Notes: generated by a model not told the origin, from the sequence alone. 54,884 nucleotides of DNA from Hungatella sp. (GCA_022792815.1 JAAWBS010000028.1:1-54884); one strand, 5' to 3'; shown: positions 41,996 through 50,043, counted from the first letter of the stretch. Numbers and translations: made by a program.

Positions 41996-43255
41996 CTACT
42001 CATAATAGTATTCAAAATTCTCGTCCATATGGAAGAAATCGGAATAATCAATATCAAACACCGGCTTTTTCACTTTGGTAACGTCGATCTTCCTGGCGAT
42101 CAGCTGCTGTAAAATTCCGCCGTAAGCCAGGTCTTTCTGGAGCACCGCCCCTATGATTTTTCCGTTCTTGTGGACGATCTTCTTGTAGCCTTTCTCACCT
42201 TCTCCCTTTCCGGTCCTGGGGCCGGAGTCAAAGGTGCAGATCTCCTCTGAGGCCTCCCCCTCCTTCGGGTTCACATTTCCCAGGGACATCGTGGGAACGC
42301 CGAGGAAATTCATGGTGGACTTGCTGGCAAAAAAGTCGGTCATCTGCCGCTTTTCCCCTGCCATATTGGAGGCGGCGATAATCCCCTCCTTTACGGCAGC
42401 AGGCCAGATGGGGCTGGTTCCCGACACGTCCCCGGCTCCGTAGATGCAGTCGTCATTGGTCTTTCCCGTCTCATCATAGAGAAGTCCGAAGGGGCCTGTC
42501 TCGATTCCCGAACCTTCCAGAAAGTCGATATTGGGCCTCACTCCGGCGGTTACCACCAGATAATCACAGTCCAGCTCCCTTCCGTCGGTGAGAATCACAC
42601 GGGTGATCTCCTTCCTGTCATTTAGAACCACTTCCCGGATCCCCACCCCGTAATACTGTTTCACTCCCGCTTCCCCAAAAGCCTTCTCATAGGTCCTGGC
42701 GGAAGTCTCATCCAGCTGACGGCTTAACAGCCACTGCGCTGTCTCAATCAGGGTTACCTTGACGCCCAGGGCCAGAAATCCTGCGGCACAGTCCAGCCCC
42801 ACCAGGCCGGCGCCCATAACCAGAATCGCCTTTCTGCTTTTTGCCGCCTCCTTCAAATGCTCCATATCCTCAATATTTCTGAAACCACAGACATTTCCGG
42901 CCTCCTTCAGGTGAGGAATGGGCGGCAGGTAGGTGTGGGAACCGCTGGCAATCAGCAGCTTGTCATAGGCCACGTTCTCCCCATGGTCCAGAATCACGGT
43001 CTTTTCCCTCCGGTCAAGGCCCACACAGGTTCTCCCCTTCATCCACTGAATCCCAAATCTCCCGGCAAAATCAGGCTCCGCAAAGGAGAGCTGTTCCAAG
43101 GTCCTCTCACCTCCCAGATAATGGTGGAGAATACAGCGGGAGTAAATCTCTTTGTCCCTGGAGATCAGCACGATCTCACACTCCTTATCCAGCCGTCTAA
43201 GCTCCCTGGCTCCGTTGACTCCTGCTGCCGAGGAACCGATGATCACATATCTCAT
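41996..43255 (-). CDS. FAD/NAD(P)-dependent oxidoreductase (NarC-like)
   Basis: A 419-aa flavoprotein starting MRYVIIGSSAAGVNGARELR (FAD-binding GxGxxG-like), with a second Rossmann motif (ILVMGAGLVGLDCAAGFLAL) and the TDDCIYGAGDVSG FAD motif. It belongs to the pyridine nucleotide-disulfide oxidoreductase group, near nitrite-reductase NirB N-domains and rubredoxin reductases. In Clostridium perfringens a similar trio narA-narB-narC joins a molybdoenzyme, a ferredoxin-like protein and a flavoprotein. The start at 43255 is fixed by GAGGAGG and overlaps the ferredoxin gene by 4 bp. Confidence 0.82.
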   Translation of the reverse strand: MRYVIIGSSAAGVNGARELRRLDKECEIVLISRDKEIYSRCILHHYLGGERTLEQLSFAEPDFAGRFGIQWMKGRTCVGLDRREKTVILDHGENVAYDKLLIASGSHTYLPPIPHLKEAGNVCGFRNIEDMEHLKEAAKSRKAILVMGAGLVGLDCAAGFLALGVKVTLIETAQWLLSRQLDETSARTYEKAFGEAGVKQYYGVGIREVVLNDRKEITRVILTDGRELDCDYLVVTAGVRPNIDFLEGSGIETGPFGLLYDETGKTNDDCIYGAGDVSGTSPIWPAAVKEGIIAASNMAGEKRQMTDFFASKSTMNFLGVPTMSLGNVNPKEGEASEEICTFDSGPRTGKGEGEKGYKKIVHKNGKIIGAVLQKDLAYGGILQQLIARKIDVTKVKKPVFDIDYSDFFHMDENFEYYYE

Positions 43256-43680
43256 TCCTGCACCTCCTCTAAGGAAATGGCTCCCATGGGACATTTTTCC
43301 ACACACATGGGATCAGGGCCTCCATCCCTGCTTCTGTGGACGCACATGTTGCACTTCATAATCTCTTTATGCTCAATACTGTCATACTTTAAGATCCCGT
43401 AGGGACACGACATGATACACATGTAACAGCTGGCACACTGTTCCTTGTCGTATTCCACAAAGCCTGTGTCCGGGTTCTTCTTCATGGCCCCGGTCATACA
43501 GGTATACACACATTCCGGCCTGGTACAATGGCGGCAGAAAATAGGAGCCGGTTTCGTCTCACTGTCAATGGTCACCCTGTTTCGCGCATCGCCGCTCTCC
43601 GTCTCATGGCTGACCACACAGGCGGTCACACAGGTCAGACATCCGATACAGCGGCTTCTGTCTATTTTAATCCGATACAT
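43252..43680 (-). CDS. 4Fe-4S electron-transfer protein (NarB/HycB-like)
   Basis: A 142-aa polyferredoxin with four Cys clusters: CIGCLTCVTACVV, CRHCTRPECVYTC, CASCYMCIMSCPYGIL and CNMCVHR...CVEKCP. This is the DmsB/HycB-type pattern of proteins that feed or drain molybdopterin enzymes. It lies directly upstream of the flavoprotein gene and downstream (past repeat B) of the molybdoenzyme gene, so it probably passes electrons between them. Confidence 0.88.
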   Translation of the reverse strand: MYRIKIDRSRCIGCLTCVTACVVSHETESGDARNRVTIDSETKPAPIFCRHCTRPECVYTCMTGAMKKNPDTGFVEYDKEQCASCYMCIMSCPYGILKYDSIEHKEIMKCNMCVHRSRDGGPDPMCVEKCPMGAISLEEVQE

Positions 43681-43718
43681 CTTCCTTACCCTCTCTTTCT
43701 CTTATCCGGCAATGTGGG

Positions 43719-43929
43719 CGGTTGCAAAACTCGAAACTTGGCTGAATATTCTGACAATATGTTCCAGGAAAAGCCATTACGCTATGGAGCTGAGACCATA
43801 AAAAACAGGAGGGCCCTCTGCCCGAGTGTTTTTTGCTTGATTGGGCTCAGCGGAATGCCTAGCGTACGAAGGCTTTGTATGGAATATATTGTCAGAATAT
43901 TCTCTCAACTTCAAATTTCGCAATTGCCT
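43719..43929. repeat. MITE-like palindromic repeat, long copy (copy B)
   Basis: An element of about 211 bp: left GGTTGCAAAACTCGAAACTTG, right (reverse complement) GGCAATTGCGAAATTTGAAG, with internal TTCTGACAATATGTTCC and its inverse. It matches the reverse complement of copy A, lacking about 60 central bases. Target duplications are no longer clear. It fills most of the 261 bp between the molybdoenzyme and ferredoxin genes. Confidence 0.85.
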
Positions 43930-43941
43930 TCCCTGGCCCTG

Positions 43942-46035
43942 TCAGGCTTCCCCGATTCTCTCAACCCTCACCGGCGTCGCCTTGTAGGATGGTTCCTTAG
44001 AATACGCATCATATAGAGACGGCGTCAGCTTATTGCATTCCAGATAGTGAATCGGCGCATACAACTCCCCATACTGCACATTGTCCGTGATCTTTACGGC
44101 AAAGCGGGCGTTCTGTCCGTTGACGGAAAAGACCTGTATCTCCTCCATCTCCCGGATTCCCATTTCTCTTGCCAGCTCTGTATTCATGTAGAGATAGGCC
44201 TTTTTTAAGGACACATCCTCCACGAACCTTACCTCTTTTGTCCGGCTCTGCGTGTGCCACTGCCCCACGCTGCCCCGCCCTGTGTTCAGCACATAGGGAA
44301 ATTCTTCGCTTACAGGCAGAGGATTTTCCCGCACCTCCTCAAAGACAAACTGTGCCTTTTTCGATGGAGTGAAGAATCGTCCGTCCCCGTAAAGCCGTCT
44401 CTCTTCCTCCCGGTTCTCCTCCTCCTTTCCCTCCGGATAGGGCCACTGGATGCCGTGGGAATCGGTAAGCCCATCCCAGGTGACTCCGGTGATGTCGCAG
44501 GGCATGTTTCTGGAGCACTCCCGCATCAGGTTAAAACAGTCTCTGGGAGTCTCCCAGCCCTTTAAAGCGTCCCCCATTCCCAGGGCTTTTCCCACTCCCA
44601 GGATCGCCTCATAGTCCGAGATCTCGTTCTCCTCGCGGGCCAGAACCGGACGCATGGCAGACAGACGGCGCTCTAGATTGATGTAGGTCCCCTCTTTCTT
44701 GAGGCCGGGAACCACGGGGAAGAACACGGTGCACTCCTGGGCGCTCTCGATGGTGTCATAGATGTCCTGAACCACAAACAGTTCCAGCTTCTTGACTGCC
44801 GAGGCAAAGGTCTCGTTGTTGGTCCAGCTGTGTCTGGGGTTGGTGCACAAGATCCACAGTCCCTTGATCTCCCCAGCATGGATCCCCTCAATAATCTGGT
44901 TGTAGGTCTTGGTGGGTTTCTCTGCCAGCATGGCGTCATCCACTCCCAGCACCCCGGCAATCCTCTCCCGCCTGGCAGGATTTGTAAAGTCTCCTCCTCC
45001 GAAGAACACGGCCGTGTTGCTGTAGGCCCTGGAGCCCATGGCGTTGCACTGTCCGGTGATGGAGTTGGCCCCTGTCCCCGGCCTGCCGATGTTGCCGGTC
45101 ATAAGGGCCAGATTGATGATGGCCTGGGCCGTGCGGACGGCCTCATACCCCTGGTTCACTCCCATGGTCCACCAGAAGGAGACCCGTTTCCCCCTGTGGA
45201 TCAGTTCGACCAGCTCCAGAATCTGTTCCTCAGAGAGCCCGGTGCCCGCCGCTCCCCGCTCCAGAGGGTAGGCTTTCACAAACTCCTTAAATTCTTCAAA
45301 TTTCTCCGTGTGGTTCTCAATAAACCCATGATCTATGTAGTCTTTTTCGATAAGCTGGTTGGCCACCGTGTACAGGAGGAGCAGATCGCTGCGCCATGTC
45401 AACCCGTACCAGTAGTCCGCGTTCATGGCGGTCTCCGATCTCCTGGGATCAATGACAATGACCTTGTGGCCTGGCACCTGATTCTGTCTCACTCTCCCCC
45501 ACAGGATCGGGTGAGCCACCACCGGGTTGGCGCCGATGAAAATGATGGTGTCCGACAGCTCCAGATCTTTTAAGGTAAACCCCGGAGCGTCAAAGCCATA
45601 GCTCTGCTTGTGAGCCACCACGGCAGTGGCCATGCACAGACGGGTGTTGCCGTCCACATTGGCTTTCAGATAATTCCTCATCACATGGCCGAAGATGGCA
45701 AACTCCTCCAGAGTCAGCTGGCCCGTGCTGATTCCGGCCACGCTCTCCTCCCCGTACTTTTCCTGAATCTCCCTCAGTTTCCCGGCCACATGGGCAAACC
45801 CCTCATCCCAGGAGACGGTTTGAAAAGAGCCGTCCTCCCGGCGGATCTTCGGCAGGCTGCCCGGCTTTACGGTGGTCTGCTGTTTGTCCAGGGACAGGCC
45901 TTTGATGCAGCAGAATCCGTCATTGACCGGATAACCTTTGGTCGGCACAGCCCGGACCACCCGGTTCTCCTCCACATAGAAATCCAGGTTACAGTCAAGG
46001 GAACAGTAATTGCAAGTGGATTGTATCTTCTTCAT
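43942..46035 (-). CDS. Molybdopterin oxidoreductase, nitrate reductase-like (NasA/NarB/NapA clade)
   Basis: A 697-aa bis-MGD enzyme. The N-terminus has a 4Fe-4S motif (C8, C11, C15, C42). The Mo-ligand region reads NTRLCMATAVVAHKQSYG, with Cys134 in the context seen in NapA/NasA nitrate reductases rather than the formate dehydrogenase C/U-H context. The C-terminal MGD-binding part (TGRGSVGQWHTQSRTKEV) also fits nitrate reductases. There is no Tat leader, so it is cytoplasmic. It follows asrC by 17 bp. Nitrate is the best substrate call; other oxyanions are possible. Confidence 0.8.
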   Translation of the reverse strand: MKKIQSTCNYCSLDCNLDFYVEENRVVRAVPTKGYPVNDGFCCIKGLSLDKQQTTVKPGSLPKIRREDGSFQTVSWDEGFAHVAGKLREIQEKYGEESVAGISTGQLTLEEFAIFGHVMRNYLKANVDGNTRLCMATAVVAHKQSYGFDAPGFTLKDLELSDTIIFIGANPVVAHPILWGRVRQNQVPGHKVIVIDPRRSETAMNADYWYGLTWRSDLLLLYTVANQLIEKDYIDHGFIENHTEKFEEFKEFVKAYPLERGAAGTGLSEEQILELVELIHRGKRVSFWWTMGVNQGYEAVRTAQAIINLALMTGNIGRPGTGANSITGQCNAMGSRAYSNTAVFFGGGDFTNPARRERIAGVLGVDDAMLAEKPTKTYNQIIEGIHAGEIKGLWILCTNPRHSWTNNETFASAVKKLELFVVQDIYDTIESAQECTVFFPVVPGLKKEGTYINLERRLSAMRPVLAREENEISDYEAILGVGKALGMGDALKGWETPRDCFNLMRECSRNMPCDITGVTWDGLTDSHGIQWPYPEGKEEENREEERRLYGDGRFFTPSKKAQFVFEEVRENPLPVSEEFPYVLNTGRGSVGQWHTQSRTKEVRFVEDVSLKKAYLYMNTELAREMGIREMEEIQVFSVNGQNARFAVKITDNVQYGELYAPIHYLECNKLTPSLYDAYSKEPSYKATPVRVERIGEA

Positions 46036-46052
46036 ATTGGTCGTCCTCTCCT

Positions 46053-47027
46053 TTACCGGTCAAAATGAATCCCGTCCCAGTAAACACATTCCTTCATGAT
46101 GGTCTCCGGCATAAGCTCCACGTCCCGCAGAGCCCATTTTTTGTACTCCTCAAACCCCACCCGGTCGATGATGTAGCCGATGTGTTCCTTCCTGCCCGGA
46201 GCGTCCGGGGAAATGTGTTCCTCCACAAAGGCATAGGTGTTCAAAATGATCTTGATAATATTCTCCGCGTCGGCCCATGCCAGAAAGTCCTGGCCAAGGC
46301 GGGGATTTCTCTTTCCCGTCCGCCCCATGATCGTCAGCTTGTAGTACTTTTTCTTACTCCTGGTCCACGCCCTGGTGGGACATTTGGTGACGCAGACGCC
46401 GCAGCCGATACATTTGTCCTTATCACGAATCACCTTGTAGTTCTCCATGTGAAGGGCGTTGACCGACAAAGCCCGACACCCCTTGACGCAGGCCTCACAG
46501 CTGACGCAGCGGTCCGGGTCATACTGGGGCATGGTCATGCCGATGATTCCAAAATCGTGGAGCCTGGCCTTGGCGCAGTCGTTGGAACAACCGGTACAGG
46601 CAATCTTAAAATGAAGGTCATTGGGAAAAACCGCCTTCTCGATGTCTTTTGCCAGCCTGGCCGTGTTGTAATTGGCAAAGGGACACACATTGCTGCCGAT
46701 ACAGGCGCTGATATTCCTGGTGCCGGAAGCCGGATATCCGGCGCCGGGCTTCTCCTGGTTGATCTCTAAAAGTTCAATGATGGGCTGAAGCTTTTCATTG
46801 ATCTTGTCCATGTCCTCAAACCGGATGCCCTCGATCTCAAAGCCCTGGCGGCTGGTGAGATGGACAAAGCCGTTGCCGTACTCCTGGGCGATCTCCTGTA
46901 CCATGCCAAGGACCCTGGCATCCAGATACCCGCCCGGCACCCGGATTCTGGAAGCTCCGATTCCGCGGACCTTGGACACGCGGAAGGCGTTCTTTTTCAG
47001 TTTTTTTGTGTTGATATCCAATCCCAT
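46053..47027 (-). CDS. asrC: Anaerobic sulfite reductase subunit C (siroheme, nitrite/sulfite reductase-like)
   Basis: A 324-aa siroheme protein: ferredoxin-like half-domain at the start (VHLTSRQGFEIEGI), the siroheme/4Fe-4S cysteines in ACIGSNVCPF and ACTGCSNDCAKA, and two inserted 4Fe-4S clusters (CVSCEACVKGC, CIGCGVCVTKCPTRAW). AsrC reduces sulfite to sulfide by six electrons; the same chemistry reduces nitrite to ammonium. In this operon, next to a nitrate reductase-like enzyme, nitrite is a plausible substrate. Confidence 0.9.
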   Translation of the reverse strand: MGLDINTKKLKKNAFRVSKVRGIGASRIRVPGGYLDARVLGMVQEIAQEYGNGFVHLTSRQGFEIEGIRFEDMDKINEKLQPIIELLEINQEKPGAGYPASGTRNISACIGSNVCPFANYNTARLAKDIEKAVFPNDLHFKIACTGCSNDCAKARLHDFGIIGMTMPQYDPDRCVSCEACVKGCRALSVNALHMENYKVIRDKDKCIGCGVCVTKCPTRAWTRSKKKYYKLTIMGRTGKRNPRLGQDFLAWADAENIIKIILNTYAFVEEHISPDAPGRKEHIGYIIDRVGFEEYKKWALRDVELMPETIMKECVYWDGIHFDR

Positions 47028-47039
47028 GTCTCCACCCCC

Positions 47040-47831
47040 TTAATCAATCAGCTCTTTGCCGTCTGTATAGTTGAACACCGGACCGTCCAGGCACACATAG
47101 GAGGAACCGATCTTACAGTGTCCGCATTTGCCCAGACCGCAGCACATCTTCCGCTCGTGGGACACCCAGATGCTCTCCTCCGGCACGCCCAGCTTTAAGA
47201 TCTCCATGACCGTAAATCGGATCATCACCGGCGGCCCCACGCAGATAAAGGAGGCGTGTTCCAAGTGTTTCAACTTTAGAGTCGGTATGTATTTGGTCAC
47301 CATGCCCACAGGGCCCTCGTACCCCTCAGGGGCCGCGTCCACCGTCTGAATCACGGAAATCTTCTCCCTCCAGAAATCAAAATCCTCTTTAAACAGCACG
47401 TCTTTCGGAGATTTGAAGCCGGCGATGAGCGTGGTGCCCATTGCCTCCTCCGGGTGACGGGCAAAATGCTCCACCACTCCCCGGACCGGAGAGAGACCGG
47501 TTCCTCCGGTGACGATGACCAGTTCCTTTCCCCGGTAATGGTCCAGCAAAAACCCGTTGCCGTAAGGCCCCCGGATAAACAGCCGGTCCCCCACATAATT
47601 TTCAAAGATCTCGTTGGTGACTTTTCCCACCCGGCGGATGGTAAAATCTACGGTGCCATCCCCGATTCCGCTGACCGAGATCGGCGCCTCCCCGAACTTG
47701 GGAAGAGAAATCTCAAAAAACTGCCCCGGCTTTACCTCCCCCTCATACTCCATGCGGAAGGTGTACTCTAAGTCCGTGTGGCGGATTACTTCTTTGATGG
47801 TGGACAGCTGAGGAATGTAATCATTTTTCAT
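47040..47831 (-). CDS. asrB: Anaerobic sulfite reductase subunit B (FAD/NAD-binding)
   Basis: A 263-aa ferredoxin-NAD(P)+ reductase-type subunit: FAD-binding RGPYGNGF, the NAD-binding VTGGTGLSPVRGVVEHF and the C-terminal cysteine cluster CCGLGKCGHCKIGSSYVC for a 2Fe-2S centre. It brings electrons from NAD(P)H to AsrA and AsrC. The start at 47831 (MKNDYIPQLS) has AGGAGG upstream and overlaps asrA by 11 bp. Confidence 0.9.
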   Translation of the reverse strand: MKNDYIPQLSTIKEVIRHTDLEYTFRMEYEGEVKPGQFFEISLPKFGEAPISVSGIGDGTVDFTIRRVGKVTNEIFENYVGDRLFIRGPYGNGFLLDHYRGKELVIVTGGTGLSPVRGVVEHFARHPEEAMGTTLIAGFKSPKDVLFKEDFDFWREKISVIQTVDAAPEGYEGPVGMVTKYIPTLKLKHLEHASFICVGPPVMIRFTVMEILKLGVPEESIWVSHERKMCCGLGKCGHCKIGSSYVCLDGPVFNYTDGKELID

Positions 47832-48837
47832 GGGTCTGTTCCTCCTTTGCAAGGCGGTTGATACAGGCAGAATAGGAAATATACTCCGGACACACGTCAT
47901 CGCATCGTCCGCAGCCGACGCACATGGGGTAACCGAATCGCTTCTCAAAGTCATAAATCTTGTGCATAACCTTGAACCGCATCCGTTCTCCCTGGCTTTT
48001 GCGGTAACTGTGTCCCCCGGCCATGTCCGTGTAGCCGTCCACCTGACAGGAGGCCCACACCCGCCTCCGCTCTCCCACATTTGTGTTGTCCCGGTAGAAA
48101 ATGTCCTGCATGGTAAAGCAGGTACAGGTGGGACAGACGAAATTACAGCGCCCGCAGCCGATGCACCGGTCCCCGTACTCTTTCCAGAGCGCAAGGGAAA
48201 CGCTTTCGTTGGAGAGGTTTTTGGGAAGCGTCACCTTCTCCTTATTCTCTTTTGGAAACTGCAGGGCAACGGTGGTCTCGCTGTTCCCATTAAGAATCTC
48301 CTCCCCCCACATGCTAAGCTCTTCATCCCGGATATCCAAGAACACGTCTTCTCCCTCCACAGACACATAGGCATCATAGTCCTCACATGCGTTTGTCCCC
48401 ATGGCGGCACAGAAGCCGGAATCGCAGGTTTCTGCACAGGGCATGAGAATGAACTTGGCCCTCCTGCGAAGACGATTGTAATAAAAGTCTTCTCCTCCGT
48501 TGTGAAGATAGATCTGATCCAGGCGCTTCACGGCATGAAGGTCACAGGACCGCAGAAAGATCAGGATTTTCTGTTCCTTCCCTTTGGGAACCATGGTCTG
48601 ATCCTCTGTAAAATAGAACAAGGTCTCATTTATGGGAAGGAGGATTTCCTTAAAGGAATAGTCTGATTTTTTTTCCCACTCCACCTGGTCTAAAGAGGTT
48701 ACATTCCCGTATCGGACCACATCTGTGTCGGCAAAACACCCTTCCCCCTCCATCTTTACCGGGGCAAAGACAATGCCGTTTCTGGACCACTGAGCAAGCA
48801 GTTTGTCCCCGGCTGCTTTTGATAACTGGTATCCCAT
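47821..48837 (-). CDS. asrA: Anaerobic sulfite reductase subunit A (4Fe-4S)
   Basis: A 338-aa AsrA/HydB-type electron carrier with two C-terminal 4Fe-4S clusters (CIGCGRCNFVCPTC and CVGCGRCDDVCP), and CDLHAVKRLDQIYLHN and CDSGFCAAMG in the central part. The start at 48837 (MGYQLSKAAGDK) has AAAGGAG; the open frame further upstream only reads through the repeat. It is the first gene of the long operon asrA-mobA. Confidence 0.9.
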   Translation of the reverse strand: MGYQLSKAAGDKLLAQWSRNGIVFAPVKMEGEGCFADTDVVRYGNVTSLDQVEWEKKSDYSFKEILLPINETLFYFTEDQTMVPKGKEQKILIFLRSCDLHAVKRLDQIYLHNGGEDFYYNRLRRRAKFILMPCAETCDSGFCAAMGTNACEDYDAYVSVEGEDVFLDIRDEELSMWGEEILNGNSETTVALQFPKENKEKVTLPKNLSNESVSLALWKEYGDRCIGCGRCNFVCPTCTCFTMQDIFYRDNTNVGERRRVWASCQVDGYTDMAGGHSYRKSQGERMRFKVMHKIYDFEKRFGYPMCVGCGRCDDVCPEYISYSACINRLAKEEQTHEK

Positions 48838-48863
48838 AGTGTCTCCTTTCGTTTTTGGCAGCA

Positions 48864-48929
48864 GTAGGTAATTGCGAAAGTCAAAGCCAGGAGAATATTC
48901 TGACAAGTTTTGAGTTTCGCAAATGCCTA
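48864..48929. repeat. MITE-like palindromic repeat, short copy (copy D)
   Basis: A 66 bp element: left GTAGGTAATTGCGAAAGTC, right TTTCGCAAATGCCTA, nearly the same as copy C in the other orientation. Exact 9 bp direct repeats, TTGGCAGCA, flank it at 48855-48863 and 48930-48938. It sits in the asrA leader, between promoter and ribosome binding site. Confidence 0.9.
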
Positions 48930-48993
48930 TTGGCAGCAATTTAGATGATTTCTATGGCATTATTCACAAGAAAAAATGAGGGTATTTCCTGTT

Positions 48994-49021
48994 TTAATAG
49001 AAACCATATAGATATTGACAA
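48994..49021 (-). promoter_or_regulatory. Candidate promoter of the asr/nar operon
   Basis: TTGTCA (49016-49021) and TATTAA (48994-48999) on the minus strand with a 16 bp spacer. The transcript would begin near 48987 and run through repeat D into asrA. Confidence 0.5.
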
Positions 49022-49049
49022 TAGTTTATCAATAAAACGCAAAAAAATC

Positions 49050-49065
49050 TGTGACATTTATCACA
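49050..49065. promoter_or_regulatory. Perfect CRP-type site TGTGA-N6-TCACA
   Basis: TGTGACATTTATCACA matches the full CRP half-sites. Its centre is about 70 bp upstream of the predicted start of the asr/nar transcript, a classic class I activator position. The surrounding bases (AATCTGTG...CACAGATT) extend the dyad. The adjacent Crp-family gene is the likely source of the binding protein. Confidence 0.7.
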
Positions 49066-49135
49066 AAATGCCACAGATTCTTCTTGGATTCCTGAATTTT
49101 TTGATGCTTTTGATTTTCCGAACCATTTAGGCCGG

Positions 49136-49828
49136 CTACATCTCCCCGGTTTTGTAGAAATGGGACAGCTTCTCCGGATTGATGATGACGATCCGCCGCC
49201 TGTCCATGCGAATCAGCCCTGCCTCGGACAGGTTCTTACAGAGGCGGGAAGTGGTCTCCCTGGGAGCTCCCAGCATGTCTGCCAGGAACGTGACGGTCAG
49301 GCTGATATCGATCTCGATTCCCTCAGGCCTCCCCTTCCCGAAATCCCGGGACAGTTTCCACAGCTTAGCTGCCAGCTTTCTCTCCATGTAGATACTGCCC
49401 ATGGTGTTCTTCAGCTGATGGCCCATGCGCCACATCTTCCTCTCCTGGGCCTCCAAAACGGCACGGACCAGCCCAAAGTCTTTCTCCATAGAATTGAGAA
49501 ACCATGCACAGGGAATCACAAAGATCCGGCTGGCCTCAATGGTCTCACAGAACAGGGAAGCATCATGAAAATTCAGCACATGCTCATTGAGCAGTGCCCC
49601 CGGACCGAAAACAAAGATGATCTTTCGCTTTCCTGTATGGGTGAGATTGTAAATCATGGACTTGCCGGACAGTTGTACAAATACGGTCTGCAGCGGCTCT
49701 CGGGCCCGCACAAGGACGGTTCCTCTGGGAAAATTCTCCACCTTCCCCTGTCTCCACAGCTGCTCTAAGGTATCGGGAGAGGAACCCCGAAATAGAGGCA
49801 GTTCTGCCAGTAGATTTCTCTTTTTCAT
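49136..49828 (-). CDS. Crp/Fnr-family transcriptional regulator
   Basis: A 230-aa protein: cyclic-nucleotide-binding-like beta barrel (about 10-120) and C-terminal winged helix (about 150-225). The recognition helix reads GAPRETTSRLCKNL, with Arg190, Glu191 and Arg195 in the positions that contact TGTGA in E. coli CRP. There is no FNR-type cysteine cluster, so oxygen sensing by 4Fe-4S is unlikely; a haem or small-molecule ligand is possible. The gene stands upstream of the asr/nar operon in the same direction and is followed by the CRP-type site. Confidence 0.88.
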   Translation of the reverse strand: MKKRNLLAELPLFRGSSPDTLEQLWRQGKVENFPRGTVLVRAREPLQTVFVQLSGKSMIYNLTHTGKRKIIFVFGPGALLNEHVLNFHDASLFCETIEASRIFVIPCAWFLNSMEKDFGLVRAVLEAQERKMWRMGHQLKNTMGSIYMERKLAAKLWKLSRDFGKGRPEGIEIDISLTVTFLADMLGAPRETTSRLCKNLSEAGLIRMDRRRIVIINPEKLSHFYKTGEM

Positions 49829-49972
49829 GATGTTGTCCTGCTGCGCTTTCTTTTGGTGTGCGATATGTCAAAAATACCTGAAAAATTTCCTGTTAATTGT
49901 AGCATTTTGGACAGGTGCTGTCAATCATTTCTCTCAGGCCCCGCAAAAGTATGGAAAACCGGGCCGTGAGGG

Positions 49973-50001
49973 TTGACAAAGAGGAGGATTTCAAATAGAA
50001 T
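49973..50001 (+). promoter_or_regulatory. Promoter of the 226-aa membrane protein
   Basis: TTGACA (49973-49978) and TAGAAT (49996-50001) on the plus strand with a 17 bp spacer. Confidence 0.75.
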
Positions 50002-50005
50002 ATAA

Positions 50006-50019
50006 ATGAACGTGTTCAT
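50006..50019. promoter_or_regulatory. Palindromic operator just downstream of the promoter
   Basis: ATGAAC-GT-GTTCAT is a 14 bp dyad at the start of transcription. The spacing is 2 bp, so it is not a LexA box; a TetR-like repressor site is more likely. Confidence 0.5.
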
Positions 50020-50043
50020 AAATAAAAAAGGAGGAATTATCTC

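Noticed and set aside
40529..42112. 527-codon plus-strand frame opposite mobA and the TDT gene
   Set aside because: His/Gln/Pro-rich shadow of two recognised genes.
47821..48939. Extended N-terminus for AsrA (starting MLPIGICETQN)
   Set aside because: The extra residues are translated repeat D; the ATG at 48837 has a proper ribosome binding site.
50006..50019. LexA box upstream of the 226-aa membrane protein
   Set aside because: GAAC and GTTC are separated by 2 bp instead of 4, so LexA would not fit.
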